From NCBI GenBank assembly GCA_041397365.1, contig JAWKWT010000001.1:496001-560000 (forward strand): a DNA stretch of 64,000 nt, given 5' to 3'. Below the pieces are notes generated by a model, which worked only from the letters and a program-made list of their open reading frames with translations, searched no databases and was not told the origin of the DNA. Positions within the stretch are counted from its first letter, which is position 1. Each line of letters begins with the position of its first letter. This DNA is from P52-10 sp041397365 (lineage in GTDB: Bacteria; Pseudomonadota; Alphaproteobacteria; Rhizobiales; Xanthobacteraceae). A program made the position numbers and the translations under genes. Positions 54,755 to 64,000 of this stretch are shown here, one piece after another.

Positions 54755-55826
54755 TCAGATTACCCGCGTCTGGAAGGGTGACGTGCGGCTTGACGCCGGC
54801 TTGCCGCCAGCCAGAAACGCCGCCGGCCGGTCATAGAGGAACCGCAGGGACGTGTTGCGCACGCCCCACCACATCGTCAGCGCGCCGACCACGCCGCCGA
54901 TCGTCACCAAGAGCGCGATGACGCCGGCGTCCTGAATGAGCCCGGCTGATGAGCAGCGTCCGTCGTCGCCATCGGCAGGAAGAAGCGAGATAGATGACGA
55001 GCGAATGCTCGCCGCAATAGCGCAGTGCATCGACCCAGCGCACCCGCGCCAGCAGCGCCGCCACGGCGATCACCGCGCCGCATCCGGCGAAGCCGAGGAT
55101 CATCGACATCAGCGGCCAGTCGGCGACGCCTGCGGAGGTCGCAGCCGCGTTGATGAGCGCCCAGACCGCGATGCCGCCAAGCGCGATCGCAGGCGCCGCC
55201 TGCACGTCGCGGGCGAAGCCGAAGATGAAGCCGGCGAACAGGTAGCCGGAATAGAAATAGACGAAGCGCGCGGCGAATTCGTCGATCACGGTCCAGCCGG
55301 TGTGGATGCGCGCCAGTTCCAGCGCCGCGCCGACGATCCAGATCGCCGCCGGCGGCACGCGCCGCGTCAGCTTGCAGACGACGAAGAAGATCGGCAGCAG
55401 GTAGATGAACCACAGCGTGCCGAAAGGCTCGATGAAGGAGAGAAGGTACAGTTTCGCAACGTCCGCGCCGCCCAGCGTCGCCATCACACCCGGAGCCTTG
55501 AATGCGAACTGGATCGACACCCACAGCACATAGAAATATGCGAAGTGGACGACCTTGCGGTCGATATAGGTGCGCCAGTCGCGGTCGATCACGCGGGCGA
55601 GGAACAGGCCGGAGATCAGGAAGAAGTCCGGCATCCGGAACGGCTTTGCGAATTCGACCACGGCGTGCATGAAGCCGGGATGGCCGATGGCATTTTCGAC
55701 GCCGAGCGTCGAATGCATCGTCACCACCATGATGATGCAGATGCCCTTCGCATAATCGACCCAGTCGTAGCGGCCGCCCGGGGCTGCGCCGGCAGAAGCG
55801 GGACTGGTTGTACCGTTCGTGGTCAT
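54755..55826 (-). pseudogene. Acyltransferase-3 family membrane protein, frameshifted at C-terminus
   Basis: Multi-pass inner-membrane protein of the acyltransferase 3 (OafA/NodX) fold: YDWVDYAKGICIIMVVTMHS (the conserved His region), FRMPDFFLISGLFLARVIDR, then about ten hydrophobic segments. Members O-acetylate surface sugars. From 55000 the frame breaks up: parts of the true C-terminus are in all three frames (FFLPMATT; RTLLI; AGLIQDAGVIALLVTIGGVV; GVRNTSLRFLYDRPAAFLAG), so about three indels lie within 54940-55000. Placed next to UDP-glucose dehydrogenase, which suggests exopolysaccharide or LPS modification. Confidence 0.78.
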
Positions 55827-56006
55827 GCTGTCTCGTTTCGACGCATCCTGGCGTCATCTTGCGTCAGATCGGTTTCGTTATCCTTTCACGGTTCAAGTCG
55901 CGTGCCAGATCGCTATTCCGCCGTTTCCGGCTGCCTCGTCAAGCTCTGTCCCGTCTGTTAAGACCGCGCGGCGCCTGGGTGGGGCGTTAACCATGTCGGG
56001 GTCGAA

Positions 56007-57335
56007 ATGCGGATCGTGATGGTCGGAACGGGGTATGTCGGGCTGGTGTCCGGCGCATGCTTTGCCGATTTCGGCCATCAGGTCACTTGCGTCGACAAGA
56101 ACGAAACCACCATCGCGCGGCTGCGCGCCGGCGAAGTGCCGATCTTCGAGCCGGATCTGGACCGCCTGGTGGAGAGCAACGTCAAGGCCGGCAGGTTGTC
56201 GTTCACCACCGATCTTGCCGGCCCTGTGGCCGCGGCCGACGCCGTCTTCATCGCGGTCGGCACGCCGTCGCGTCGCGGCGACGGCCATGCGGACCTCAGC
56301 TACGTTCACGCAGCCGCGCGCGAGATCGCCGCGGCGGTGTCCGGTTTTACGGTGGTCATCACCAAATCGACGGTGCCGATCGGAACCGGCGACGAGGTGG
56401 AGCGCATCATCCGCGACTGCAATCCGCAGGCGGATGTCGTCGTCGCCTCCAATCCGGAGTTCTTGCGCGAGGGCGCGGCGATCCGCGACTTCAAGCACCC
56501 CGACCGGATCGTGGCCGGCACCGACGATGCGCGCGCGCGCGACGTCATCGCCGAAATCTACCGGCCGCTTTATCTCAACCGCTCGCCGATCATGTACACC
56601 GACCGCCGCACGGCGGAGCTGATCAAATACGCCGCCAACGCCTTTCTGGCGACCAAGGTCACCTTCATCAACGAGATCGCCGATCTCGCCGAGCGCACCG
56701 GCGCGGACGTGCAGGCGGTGGCGCGCGGAATCGGCCTCGACAACCGCATCGGTTCGAAGTTCCTGCATGCCGGGCCCGGCTTCGGCGGCTCCTGCTTTCC
56801 GAAGGACACGCGGGCGCTGGTGAAGACGGCGCAGGATCACGACGTGTCGCTGCGCATCGTCGAAGCGGCGATCACGGTCAACGATGCGCGCAAGCGCGCC
56901 ATGGCGCGAAAGGTTGCGGCCGCGCTCGGCGGCAGCCTGCGCGGCAGGACGGTCGCCGTGCTCGGTCTCGCCTTCAAGCCGAACACCGACGACATGCGCG
57001 AGGCGCCGTCGATCCCGCTGATTACCGCGCTGATCGATCAGGGGGCGCGCGTGCGGGCCTTTGATCCGGAGAGCATGCGGCAGGCGCGCGCGGAGCTGCC
57101 CGACATTCTCTATTGCGAGAACGAGTATGATTGCGCCGCCGGCGCCGACGCGCTGGTGATCGTCACCGAATGGGAGCAGTTCCGCGCGCTCGACCTGCCG
57201 CGCCTGAAAGCGCAGATGGCGCAGCCGATCGTCGTCGACCTGCGCAACATCTACCGCCCCGAAGACATGACCAGGCTCGGCTTCATCTATGAAAGCATCG
57301 GACGGCTGCCAAACACCAGCGCGACGAGGGGGTAA
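56007..57335 (+). CDS. ugd: UDP-glucose 6-dehydrogenase
   Basis: 442 aa, oxidises UDP-glucose twice to UDP-glucuronate for polysaccharides. NAD site MRIVMVGTGYVGLVSGACFA, VGTPSRRGDGHADLSYV, VASNPEFLREGAAIRDF, the Lys in RTAELIKYAANAFLATKVTF and the catalytic Cys in GFGGSCFPKDTRALV, then the C-terminal domain (VLGLAFKPNTDDMREAPSI). Complete. Ends three bases from the convergent gyrB stop with no terminator between. Confidence 0.96.
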   Translation: MRIVMVGTGYVGLVSGACFADFGHQVTCVDKNETTIARLRAGEVPIFEPDLDRLVESNVKAGRLSFTTDLAGPVAAADAVFIAVGTPSRRGDGHADLSYVHAAAREIAAAVSGFTVVITKSTVPIGTGDEVERIIRDCNPQADVVVASNPEFLREGAAIRDFKHPDRIVAGTDDARARDVIAEIYRPLYLNRSPIMYTDRRTAELIKYAANAFLATKVTFINEIADLAERTGADVQAVARGIGLDNRIGSKFLHAGPGFGGSCFPKDTRALVKTAQDHDVSLRIVEAAITVNDARKRAMARKVAAALGGSLRGRTVAVLGLAFKPNTDDMREAPSIPLITALIDQGARVRAFDPESMRQARAELPDILYCENEYDCAAGADALVIVTEWEQFRALDLPRLKAQMAQPIVVDLRNIYRPEDMTRLGFIYESIGRLPNTSATRG

Positions 57336-57338
57336 ACC

Positions 57339-59783
57339 TCAAACGTCCACGCTGGCGCTGAGCGCGTTGTCCTGGATGAATTCGCGGCGCGGCTCGACGA
57401 CGTCGCCCATCAGCTTGGTGAAGATGTCGTCGGCCTCGTCGACTTCCTTGATCTTTACCTGAAGCAGCGAGCGGACATTGGTGTCGAGCGTGGTTTCCCA
57501 GAGCTGCTCCGGGTTCATCTCGCCCAATCCTTTGTAGCGCTGCATCGCGATGCCCTTGCGGCCCGCATCGGTGACGGCCTCGAACAGGCTGACCGGACCG
57601 TGGATCGGCGTCTCGGAATCCTTGCGGCGAAGCGTGCCGGTGCGCGGATAGGTTTCCTGCAAGCTGGCGGCATATTCGTCGAGCTTGCGCGCGTCGGCGG
57701 AGACGAGCAGCGCCTCGTCGATCAGCGAATATTCGCGCACGCCGCGCACGGTGCGCTCGAACGAGAAGCCCTCGCCCTCGGTGTATGTCCCGACCCAGCC
57801 GCGCTCGACTTCCTCGGCCAGCGCGTCGAGCCGCTTGGCGATGTAGTCCGCCGCCGCATCCGCCTGCGCCGGATCGCCGATGACACCCGCGTTCAGCACG
57901 CCGGCGATCGCCGCCTGCTCGACGATGCCGCGGTCGTAGCGCGAATGCAGCCCGTTCAGCACGCCGCGGATCGCGCGCGCGTCCTCCACCAGCGCCCGCA
58001 GATCGCGGCCGCCTCGCTCGGTGCCGTTCGGCAGGCGGAACACGCTGTCCTCAAGGCCGGTGTCGATCAGATAGTCCTCCAGCGCGCGCTCGTCCTTCAG
58101 ATATTGCTCGGATTTTCCGCGCGAGACTTTGTAGAGCGGCGGCTGGGCGATGTAGAGATGCCCGGCCTCGATCAGCGCCGGCATCTGCCGGAAGAAGAAC
58201 GTCAGCAGCAGCGTGCGGATATGCGCGCCGTCGACGTCGGCGTCGGTCATGACGATGATCTTGTGATAGCGCAGCTTGTCGAGGTTGAAATCCTCGCGGC
58301 CGATGCCGGTGCCGAGCGCGGTGATGAGCGTGCCGATCTGCTCCGACGACAGCATCTTGTCGAAGCGCGCGCGCTCGACGTTGAGAATCTTGCCCCGCAG
58401 CGGCAGCACCGCCTGGAATTCGCGGTTGCGGCCCTGCTTGGCGGAGCCGCCGGCGGAATCGCCCTCGACGATGAACAGTTCGGATTTCGCCGGGTCCTTC
58501 TCCTGGCAGTCGGCGAGTTTGCCGGGCAGCGAGGTCACGCCGAGCGGATTCTTGCGCGTCAGTTCGCGCGCCTTGCGCGCGGCCTCGCGCGCGGACGCCG
58601 CCTGGATCACCTTGCCGACGATGTTCTTGGCCTCGGTGGGATGCTCCTCGAACCAGGCTTGCAGCGCCTCGTTGAGAACGCTTTCGACCACCGGCCGCAC
58701 CTCGGAGGACACCAGCTTGTCCTTCGTCTGCGACGAGAATTTCGGGTCGGGCACTTTCACCGACAGCACCGCCGTCAGACCCTCGCGGCAATCGTCGCCG
58801 GTGAGCGAGATCTTCTCCTTCTTGGAGATGCCGCTGGTTTCGGCGTAGCCGGTGACCTGCCGCGTCAGCGCGCCGCGAAAGCCGGCCAGATGCGTGCCGC
58901 CGTCGCGCTGCGGGATGTTGTTGGTGAAGCACAGCACGTTCTCGTGGTAGCTGTCGTTCCACCACAGCGCGCATTCGACGCCGATATCGTTGTGCTCGGT
59001 GCGGATGGTGATCGGCGCGGGCACGATCGGCGTCTTGTTGCGATCGAGATATCTGACGAAGGCTTCGATGCCGCCGTCGTAATGCATTTCCTCGCGCTTC
59101 TCGACCGCATGCCGCATGTCGGAGAGGATGATCGTCACGCCGGAATTGAGGAAGGCGAGTTCGCGCAGGCGATGTTCGAGCGTGGCGAAGTCGAACTCGA
59201 TCATCGTGAAGGTTTCGGGCGAGGGCAGGAACGTGACCTCGGTGCCGCGCTGGCCGTCGGCGTCGCCGACCACGGCGAGCGGGGCGACGGCGTCGCCATG
59301 CGCGAACTCGATGAAGTGTTCCTTGCCGTCGCGCCAGATGCGCAATTGCAGCTTGGTCGACAGCGCGTTGACGACGGAGACGCCGACGCCGTGCAGTCCG
59401 CCGGACACCTTGTAGGAATTCTGGTCGAATTTTCCGCCGGCATGCAGCTGGGTCATGATGACCTCGGCCGCCGACACGCCTTCGTCCTTGTGAATGCCGG
59501 TCGGAATGCCGCGGCCGTCGTCGCGCACCGTCACCGAGCCGTCCGGATTGAGCGTGACATTGACGGCGCTCGCGTGCCCCGCGAGCGCCTCGTCGATCGC
59601 GTTGTCGACGACCTCATAGACCATGTGATGCAGGCCGGAGCCGTCATCGGTGTCGCCGATATACATGCCCGGACGCTTGCGAACCGCGTCGAGCCCCTTC
59701 AGCACCTTGATGGATTCGGCGCCGTATTCGGGCGACGGCGTCAGTGCGGTGTCGGCGATCGTCTGCCGGGCAGGTTCGGTCAT
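57339..59783 (-). CDS. gyrB: DNA gyrase subunit B
   Basis: 814 aa ATPase subunit of gyrase. GHKL ATP site (KRPGMYIGDTDDGSGLHHMV, EVVDNAIDEALAGHA, VRDDGRGIPTGIHKDEG, YKVSGGLHGVGVSVVNALS), transducer domain, TOPRIM with FIVEGDSAGGSAKQGRNREF and the metal Asp pair in IVMTDADVDGAHIRTL, and the C-terminal QRYKGLGEMNPEQLWETT. Complete. Separated from recF by 228 bases with no gene, which must hold its promoter. Confidence 0.98.
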   Translation of the reverse strand: MTEPARQTIADTALTPSPEYGAESIKVLKGLDAVRKRPGMYIGDTDDGSGLHHMVYEVVDNAIDEALAGHASAVNVTLNPDGSVTVRDDGRGIPTGIHKDEGVSAAEVIMTQLHAGGKFDQNSYKVSGGLHGVGVSVVNALSTKLQLRIWRDGKEHFIEFAHGDAVAPLAVVGDADGQRGTEVTFLPSPETFTMIEFDFATLEHRLRELAFLNSGVTIILSDMRHAVEKREEMHYDGGIEAFVRYLDRNKTPIVPAPITIRTEHNDIGVECALWWNDSYHENVLCFTNNIPQRDGGTHLAGFRGALTRQVTGYAETSGISKKEKISLTGDDCREGLTAVLSVKVPDPKFSSQTKDKLVSSEVRPVVESVLNEALQAWFEEHPTEAKNIVGKVIQAASAREAARKARELTRKNPLGVTSLPGKLADCQEKDPAKSELFIVEGDSAGGSAKQGRNREFQAVLPLRGKILNVERARFDKMLSSEQIGTLITALGTGIGREDFNLDKLRYHKIIVMTDADVDGAHIRTLLLTFFFRQMPALIEAGHLYIAQPPLYKVSRGKSEQYLKDERALEDYLIDTGLEDSVFRLPNGTERGGRDLRALVEDARAIRGVLNGLHSRYDRGIVEQAAIAGVLNAGVIGDPAQADAAADYIAKRLDALAEEVERGWVGTYTEGEGFSFERTVRGVREYSLIDEALLVSADARKLDEYAASLQETYPRTGTLRRKDSETPIHGPVSLFEAVTDAGRKGIAMQRYKGLGEMNPEQLWETTLDTNVRSLLQVKIKEVDEADDIFTKLMGDVVEPRREFIQDNALSASVDV

Positions 59784-60011
59784 TCAGGGGCCTTTGAAAG
59801 CCGCGCCGGATCAGTCCCGATTCGGTCCGCGCGGAAGTTGATTTTGTGCCATGAAAGCGGGAGTCCGTACAGGACTATCTCGTGCCTTCTAAGCTATTGA
59901 AGAAATAGTTCTTTTCGGTTCGCTTTCAAGCCCGAATCCGGCTTGCCGAGAGCGTCGGAAAAATCTGATTCGCGGGGCTGTTCGAAGCCGCATTCTTGCC
60001 GCTCACGCGGC

Positions 60012-61151
60012 TCAGTCCGCCGCCCGCACGCGTCCCGATTCCACTTCCAGGAAGCGGGCTCTGCCGGCGATCGCGGCGAACGCCGCGGGGTCCGCGCCGG
60101 TCATCCAGACCTGTGCGCCGAGGCGGGCGAGTTCGTCATACAGCGCCACGCGGCGGCCGGGATCGAGATGGGCGACGACCTCGTCCAGCAGCAACAGCGG
60201 CGTGATCCCGGTCATCTCCGCGACGAGGCCGGCATGCGCCAGCACGAGGCCGATCAGCAATGCTTTCTGCTCGCCGGTGGAGGCGTCGCGCGCGGCGGTG
60301 TTTTTCGGCGCATAGATCACCTTCAGGTCGGTCAGATGCGGGCCGTCCAGCGTGCGCCCCGCGGCGGCGTCGCGGCCGCGATTGTCGCGCAGGATGGCAC
60401 GAAAACGGTCTTCGACCGCGAGCGCCGGCTCGTTCAGCAGCTCGATCTCCATCCAGCCGTCGAGGGTGATGATGGCGGAGGGAAAAGCGGAGGCCGCGCC
60501 GCGCGCCGTCAGCGCCGATTGCAGTCGCGTCACGGTTTCGGTGCGCTGGGCCGCGACCGCGACCGCGATCTGCGCAGCCTCGTGCTCGATGGCATCGAGC
60601 CAGTGCGTGTCCGCGCGCGCATCCTCCAGAAGGCGGTTGCGCGAGCGCAGCGCCCGGTCCAGCGCGTTGACGCGCGCGGAGTGGCCGCTGTCGATCGCCA
60701 GGACAAGCCGATCGAGGAACCGGCGGCGCTCCGCCGCAGGGCCGGTGAACAGGCCGTCCATCGCCGGCGTCAGCCACACCATGCGAATGTGATCGCCGAA
60801 GGCGGTGGCCGACGACACCGGCTCACGGTCGATCCGGCAGCGCCGCGTCGTGGTGGTTTGTTCCGGGGCGTGCGGGTCGATGCCGGTGCCGACCGTCGCC
60901 AGCCCCAGCGCGCCCTCGATTTCGGCCGACACGGCCCAAGAGCCGTCGCCCTGATGGTCGGCGACCTCGTCCAGCGTCGCGCGCCGCAGGCCGCGCCCCG
61001 GCGAGAGAAAGGAGATCGCTTCCAGGCAGTTGGTCTTGCCGGCTCCGTTCGGCCCGGCCAGCACCATCAGATCGCCGCGGGCGTCGATGGTCGCCGTCCG
61101 GTAATTGCGGAAATGCGTGAGCGACAGGCGGTTGATGCGCGAACGGGTCAT
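60012..61151 (-). CDS. recF: DNA replication and repair protein RecF
   Basis: 379 aa SMC-like ATPase that loads RecA at gaps with RecOR. Walker A LAGPNGAGKTNCLEAISFLS (32-51), signature region DASTGEQKALLIGLVLAHA and Walker B LLLLDEVVAHLDPGRRVALY. ATG 61151 (MTRSRINRLSLTHFRNYR) is chosen because it begins the conserved N-terminus. 78 bases after dnaN, usual dnaA-dnaN-recF order. Confidence 0.96.
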   Translation of the reverse strand: MTRSRINRLSLTHFRNYRTATIDARGDLMVLAGPNGAGKTNCLEAISFLSPGRGLRRATLDEVADHQGDGSWAVSAEIEGALGLATVGTGIDPHAPEQTTTTRRCRIDREPVSSATAFGDHIRMVWLTPAMDGLFTGPAAERRRFLDRLVLAIDSGHSARVNALDRALRSRNRLLEDARADTHWLDAIEHEAAQIAVAVAAQRTETVTRLQSALTARGAASAFPSAIITLDGWMEIELLNEPALAVEDRFRAILRDNRGRDAAAGRTLDGPHLTDLKVIYAPKNTAARDASTGEQKALLIGLVLAHAGLVAEMTGITPLLLLDEVVAHLDPGRRVALYDELARLGAQVWMTGADPAAFAAIAGRARFLEVESGRVRAAD

Positions 61152-61229
61152 GATGGCGATGCCGCCCTCATACGCGGCCCGAGGGCGCGTCGCCACCCAT
61201 TTTGGCGCGTACGATCAAATCCCGCGCGA

Positions 61230-62348
61230 TCACACCCGCATCGGCATCAGCACGTAGAGCGCGCCCTTGGACTCCTTGTCCTCGATCAGCGTCGGCGAGC
61301 CGGGATCGGCGAGCTTCAAGACTGCCACCTCGCCCTCGATCTGCGCCGCGATGTCGAGCAGGTAGCGCGAGTTGAAGCCGATATCGAGCGGGTCGGCCGC
61401 ATATTCGACTTCGAGTTCCTCGGTGGCGCTGCCGGAATCGGGATTGGTGACGGACAGCGTCAGCTTGCCGGGCGCGAGCGCCAGCTTCACCGCGCGACCG
61501 CGCTCCGACGAGATCGTGGAGACGCGATCGACGGCGGCCTCGAAATCGCGCTTGTCGACGATCAGTTCCTTGTCGTTGTTCTGCGGGATCACCCGGCCGT
61601 AATCCGGGAAGGTGCCGTCGATCAGTTTCGAGGTCAGCACCACGTTGCCGATGGTCAGGCGAATCTTGCCCTGCGACAGCTCGACCTGCACGGCGGCCTC
61701 GTCGTCCTCGATCAGCCGCTGCACCTCGCCGACCGTCTTGCGTGGCACGATCACGCCCGGCATGCCGCCGGCGCCTGCCGGCAGAGCGAGGTCCATCTGT
61801 GCGAGGCGATGGCCGTCGGTGGCGACAGCACGAAGCGTCGCGTTCTTGGCGGAGCCGGCGCTGTGCAGATAGATGCCGTTCAGATAATAGCGCGTCTCCT
61901 CGGTCGAGATCGCGAATTGCGTGCGGTCGATCAGCCGCTTCACGTCGGCGGCGGGAAGCTGGAACGAATGCGTCATCTCGCCCGCGGCGAGGTCGGGGAA
62001 ATCGCTCTCCGGCAACGTCTGCAAGGTGAAGCGCGAACGGCCGGCGCGCACCGTCATCACCGCGCGCTCGCCGGTCGCCTCCAGAACCACCTGCGATCCG
62101 TCCGGCAGCTTGCGGACGATATCGTGCAGCATGTGCGCCGGCACCGTGGTCGAGCCGGCCGTGGCGGTTTCCGCCGGCAGCGTCTCGGTCACTTCGAGGT
62201 CGAGGTCGGTGGCCTTCAGGCTCAGTTGCGGGCCCTCGGCCTTGAGCAGCACGTTGCCCAGGATCGGGATCGTGTTACGGCGCTCGACGACGCGATGGAC
62301 GTGTCCAAGCGACTTCAGAAGCTGCGCGCGCTCGACGGTCACTTTCAT
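61230..62348 (-). CDS. dnaN: DNA polymerase III sliding clamp (beta subunit)
   Basis: 372 aa, dimeric ring clamp of three similar domains: MKVTVERAQLLKSLGHVHRV ... PILGNVLLKA (domain I), QLPAADVKRLIDRTQFAIS (II) and LIDGTFPDYGRVIPQNNDKE (II/III), ending DKESKGALYVLMPMRV, the conserved C-terminal M-P-M-R. ATG 62348 is clear. 178 bases after dnaA. Confidence 0.98.
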   Translation of the reverse strand: MKVTVERAQLLKSLGHVHRVVERRNTIPILGNVLLKAEGPQLSLKATDLDLEVTETLPAETATAGSTTVPAHMLHDIVRKLPDGSQVVLEATGERAVMTVRAGRSRFTLQTLPESDFPDLAAGEMTHSFQLPAADVKRLIDRTQFAISTEETRYYLNGIYLHSAGSAKNATLRAVATDGHRLAQMDLALPAGAGGMPGVIVPRKTVGEVQRLIEDDEAAVQVELSQGKIRLTIGNVVLTSKLIDGTFPDYGRVIPQNNDKELIVDKRDFEAAVDRVSTISSERGRAVKLALAPGKLTLSVTNPDSGSATEELEVEYAADPLDIGFNSRYLLDIAAQIEGEVAVLKLADPGSPTLIEDKESKGALYVLMPMRV

Positions 62349-62526
62349 CTTACTCGACCCATCCGATAGGCTGAAAGGCCGCGCCGGATGCGGCGCGGCA
62401 TGCGGCGAATGTCCCGATCGCCGCCAAGGGGTCGCAGGGTGGCGCGGATACCCGGCCAGCGCAAGAGCGGCGCCGGCAACAGGGCGATTTTTCAAGAGAT
62501 TTCAGCCGGAAATCAGTCCTGGGACG

Positions 62527-63954
62527 TCAGTCTTGGAGCAGCCGCTTCAGCAGCTCCATTTCCTCGGCCAGGGTCGGGTCCTTCGCCACCAGTGCCTCGA
62601 TCTTGCGCACGGCGTGCAGCACCGTGGTGTGATCGCGCCCGCCGAACCGGCGGCCGATCTCGGGCAGCGAGCGCAGCGTCAGGGTCTTGGACAGGTACAT
62701 CGCCACCTGCCGCGGCCGGACCACATTGGCGGTGCGCCGCGAGGAGAGCAGGTCGGAGCGGCTGACATTGTATTGCCGCGCGACGATCCGCTGGATGTCC
62801 TCGATGCGGACCCGGCGCGGCTCCTGCGGCCGGATCAGGTCGCGCACGTCGCGCTCGGCCATCTCCAGCGTCACCGGCTGGCCGCTCAGCGTGTTGTTGG
62901 CGAGCAGGCGGTTGATCGCGCCTTCGAGGTCGCGGCCATTATGGGTGATCGAGACGGCCAGATATTCCAGCACCTGCGGCGGCACGTCGAAACCCGGATG
63001 ATGCTGACGCACCATCGCCACGCGCGATTTCAGAATTTCGAGCCGCAACTCTTCGCCGAGCGAACCCATCTCGACCACGAGTCCGCCGGCAAGACGCGAG
63101 CGCACGCGGTCGTCGAGGCTTTCGAGATCGGACGGCGGCCGGTCCGCCGCGATCACCACCTGACGGCCGGAATCGATCAGCGCGTTCAGCGTGTGGCAGA
63201 ATTCGGCCTGCGTCGATTTGCCTTGCAGGAACTGGAGATCGTCGATCACCAGCACGTCGATGCAGCGCAGCGTTTCCTTGAAGGCGAGCGCGGTCTGGCT
63301 CTTCAGCGCCTGCACGAAGCCGTACATGAATTTTTCCGCGGTGAGATAGAGCACCTTGCGGTGGCCGCCGGCGTTCCCCGCGAACGCGATCGCTTGCAGA
63401 AGATGAGTCTTGCCGAGGCCGACGCCGGCATGGACGTAAAGCGGATTGAACATCACCGTGTCGCTGCGCTGGCCTTCCGCGACCTGCTTTGCGGCGGCGT
63501 GCGCCAGCGTGTTCGAACGGCCGACGACGAAGGTTTCGAACGTCAGGCGCGGATCGAGCGGCGAGGAGCCGAGTGCCTCGGCGTTGCCCGTGGCGGCGAC
63601 CGCCGTTCCGTTGCGTGCGGGAACAGCGTTGCGGGCCTGTCCGCGATCGCCGCGCTGCTCTTCAGTGGCGGCCTTTGCGTCCTTGGTCGCGGGGGCCGGG
63701 CGTCCCGGCGTGCGCACGGTGAGTTCGAAGCGTTGCAGCGAAGGCGCTTCCGCCTGCCAGCAGGCCAGCACGCGGTCGGCGTAATGCGCCTGAATCCAGC
63801 TTCGCAGAAAACGGGTCGGCACCGACATATGCACGGCGTCGCCGCTCACGCGCTCCAGGTCCATCCGCGCAAACCAGCTCGAAAACACATCCTCGCCAAC
63901 GCTTGAGCGCAAGCGCCCTTTTACCTTGGACCACCGTTCGTCGTCGCTCGTCAT
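62527..63954 (-). CDS. dnaA: Chromosomal replication initiator DnaA
   Basis: 475 aa. Domain I (KVKGRLRSSVGEDVFSSWFA), a linker of low complexity (about 85-130), AAA+ domain with Walker A YVHAGVGLGKTHLLQAIAFA, Walker B CIDVLVIDDLQFLQG and the box VII-type RDLEGAINRLLA, and the DNA-binding domain IV with IGRRFGGRDHTTVLHAVRKI. Complete; only 46 bases of its upstream region are in the window. In many Hyphomicrobiales the origin lies elsewhere (near hemE), so this does not by itself mark oriC. Confidence 0.98.
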   Translation of the reverse strand: MTSDDERWSKVKGRLRSSVGEDVFSSWFARMDLERVSGDAVHMSVPTRFLRSWIQAHYADRVLACWQAEAPSLQRFELTVRTPGRPAPATKDAKAATEEQRGDRGQARNAVPARNGTAVAATGNAEALGSSPLDPRLTFETFVVGRSNTLAHAAAKQVAEGQRSDTVMFNPLYVHAGVGLGKTHLLQAIAFAGNAGGHRKVLYLTAEKFMYGFVQALKSQTALAFKETLRCIDVLVIDDLQFLQGKSTQAEFCHTLNALIDSGRQVVIAADRPPSDLESLDDRVRSRLAGGLVVEMGSLGEELRLEILKSRVAMVRQHHPGFDVPPQVLEYLAVSITHNGRDLEGAINRLLANNTLSGQPVTLEMAERDVRDLIRPQEPRRVRIEDIQRIVARQYNVSRSDLLSSRRTANVVRPRQVAMYLSKTLTLRSLPEIGRRFGGRDHTTVLHAVRKIEALVAKDPTLAEEMELLKRLLQD

Positions 63955-64000
63955 TTCCAGTTTCGTCTTCTTAAAGGGGTAAGTCTTCGCGGTGTTGAAC

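Noticed and set aside
57600..59900. 766-codon plus-strand open frame
   Set aside because: Mirror of gyrB, no recognisable domain.
62349..62526. oriC in the dnaA-dnaN gap
   Set aside because: I see no cluster of TTATCCACA-like boxes or AT-rich unwinding region; in this group the origin is often not at dnaA.

Overview
The window is GC-rich, densely coded alphaproteobacterial chromosome, most like the Bradyrhizobium/Rhodopseudomonas/Pseudolabrys branch of the Hyphomicrobiales. The evidence is an Irr with a GCPWHD heme motif next to fabA-fabB-fabI, a Mur-type Fur, a dnaA-dnaN-recF-gyrB block, the long tsaB-to-pnp housekeeping block, and palindromic repeats of the GAGCATGATC...GATCATGCTC type. 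There are no tRNA or rRNA genes, prophage, IS element or CRISPR array that I can see.

Layout. 1-4.5 kb: a cut-off exported trypsin-like protein lacking its catalytic His, moeB, a D-2-hydroxyacid dehydrogenase, a frameshifted SH3 protein and irr. 4.7-7.4 kb: the unsaturated fatty acid operon fabA-fabB-fabI. 7.4-14.1 kb: a stress region with a GST, an ECF sigma factor, an NrsF-like anti-sigma factor, a methionine-rich MxKDx repeat protein, katG, an LpxR-like lipid A deacylase and a Tat-type Fe/Mn superoxide dismutase. 14.3-36.5 kb: an almost unbroken minus-strand block for RNA processing, translation and envelope work (trpS, usp, nfuA, tsaB, rimI, fur/mur, miaB, phoH, ybeY, corC, lnt, XRE regulator, trmB, rimP, nusA, ylxR, infB, rbfA, truB, rpsO, pnp). 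As I recall this block in relatives, metK (between the XRE gene and trmB) and plsC (between fur and miaB) are missing.

36.6-51.5 kb is a strand-alternating metabolic region: adenosine kinase, succinate-semialdehyde dehydrogenase, malonyl-CoA decarboxylase, three crotonases, three SDRs (one like 2,4-dienoyl-CoA reductase), RidA, a CinA-type amidohydrolase, a PanE-like reductase, a class V aminotransferase, a pirin and a GNAT. It looks like acyl-CoA, branched or unsaturated fatty acid breakdown. 51.6-64 kb: polA, an acyltransferase-3 membrane protein, UDP-glucose dehydrogenase, then gyrB, recF, dnaN and dnaA on the minus strand.

Two things stand out. First, single-base indels break at least eight genes, including fabB, truB and polA, which should be essential or nearly so. 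I read this mainly as consensus error in the assembly, so reading frames should be treated with caution. Second, several short palindromic repeats sit exactly on or a few bases after stop codons of minus-strand genes (nfuA, panE-like, polA, trmB), in a fixed orientation, as if they serve as 3' ends. The most interesting biology is the ECF sigma/NrsF/MxKDx module beside katG, the Tat-SOD and lpxR.
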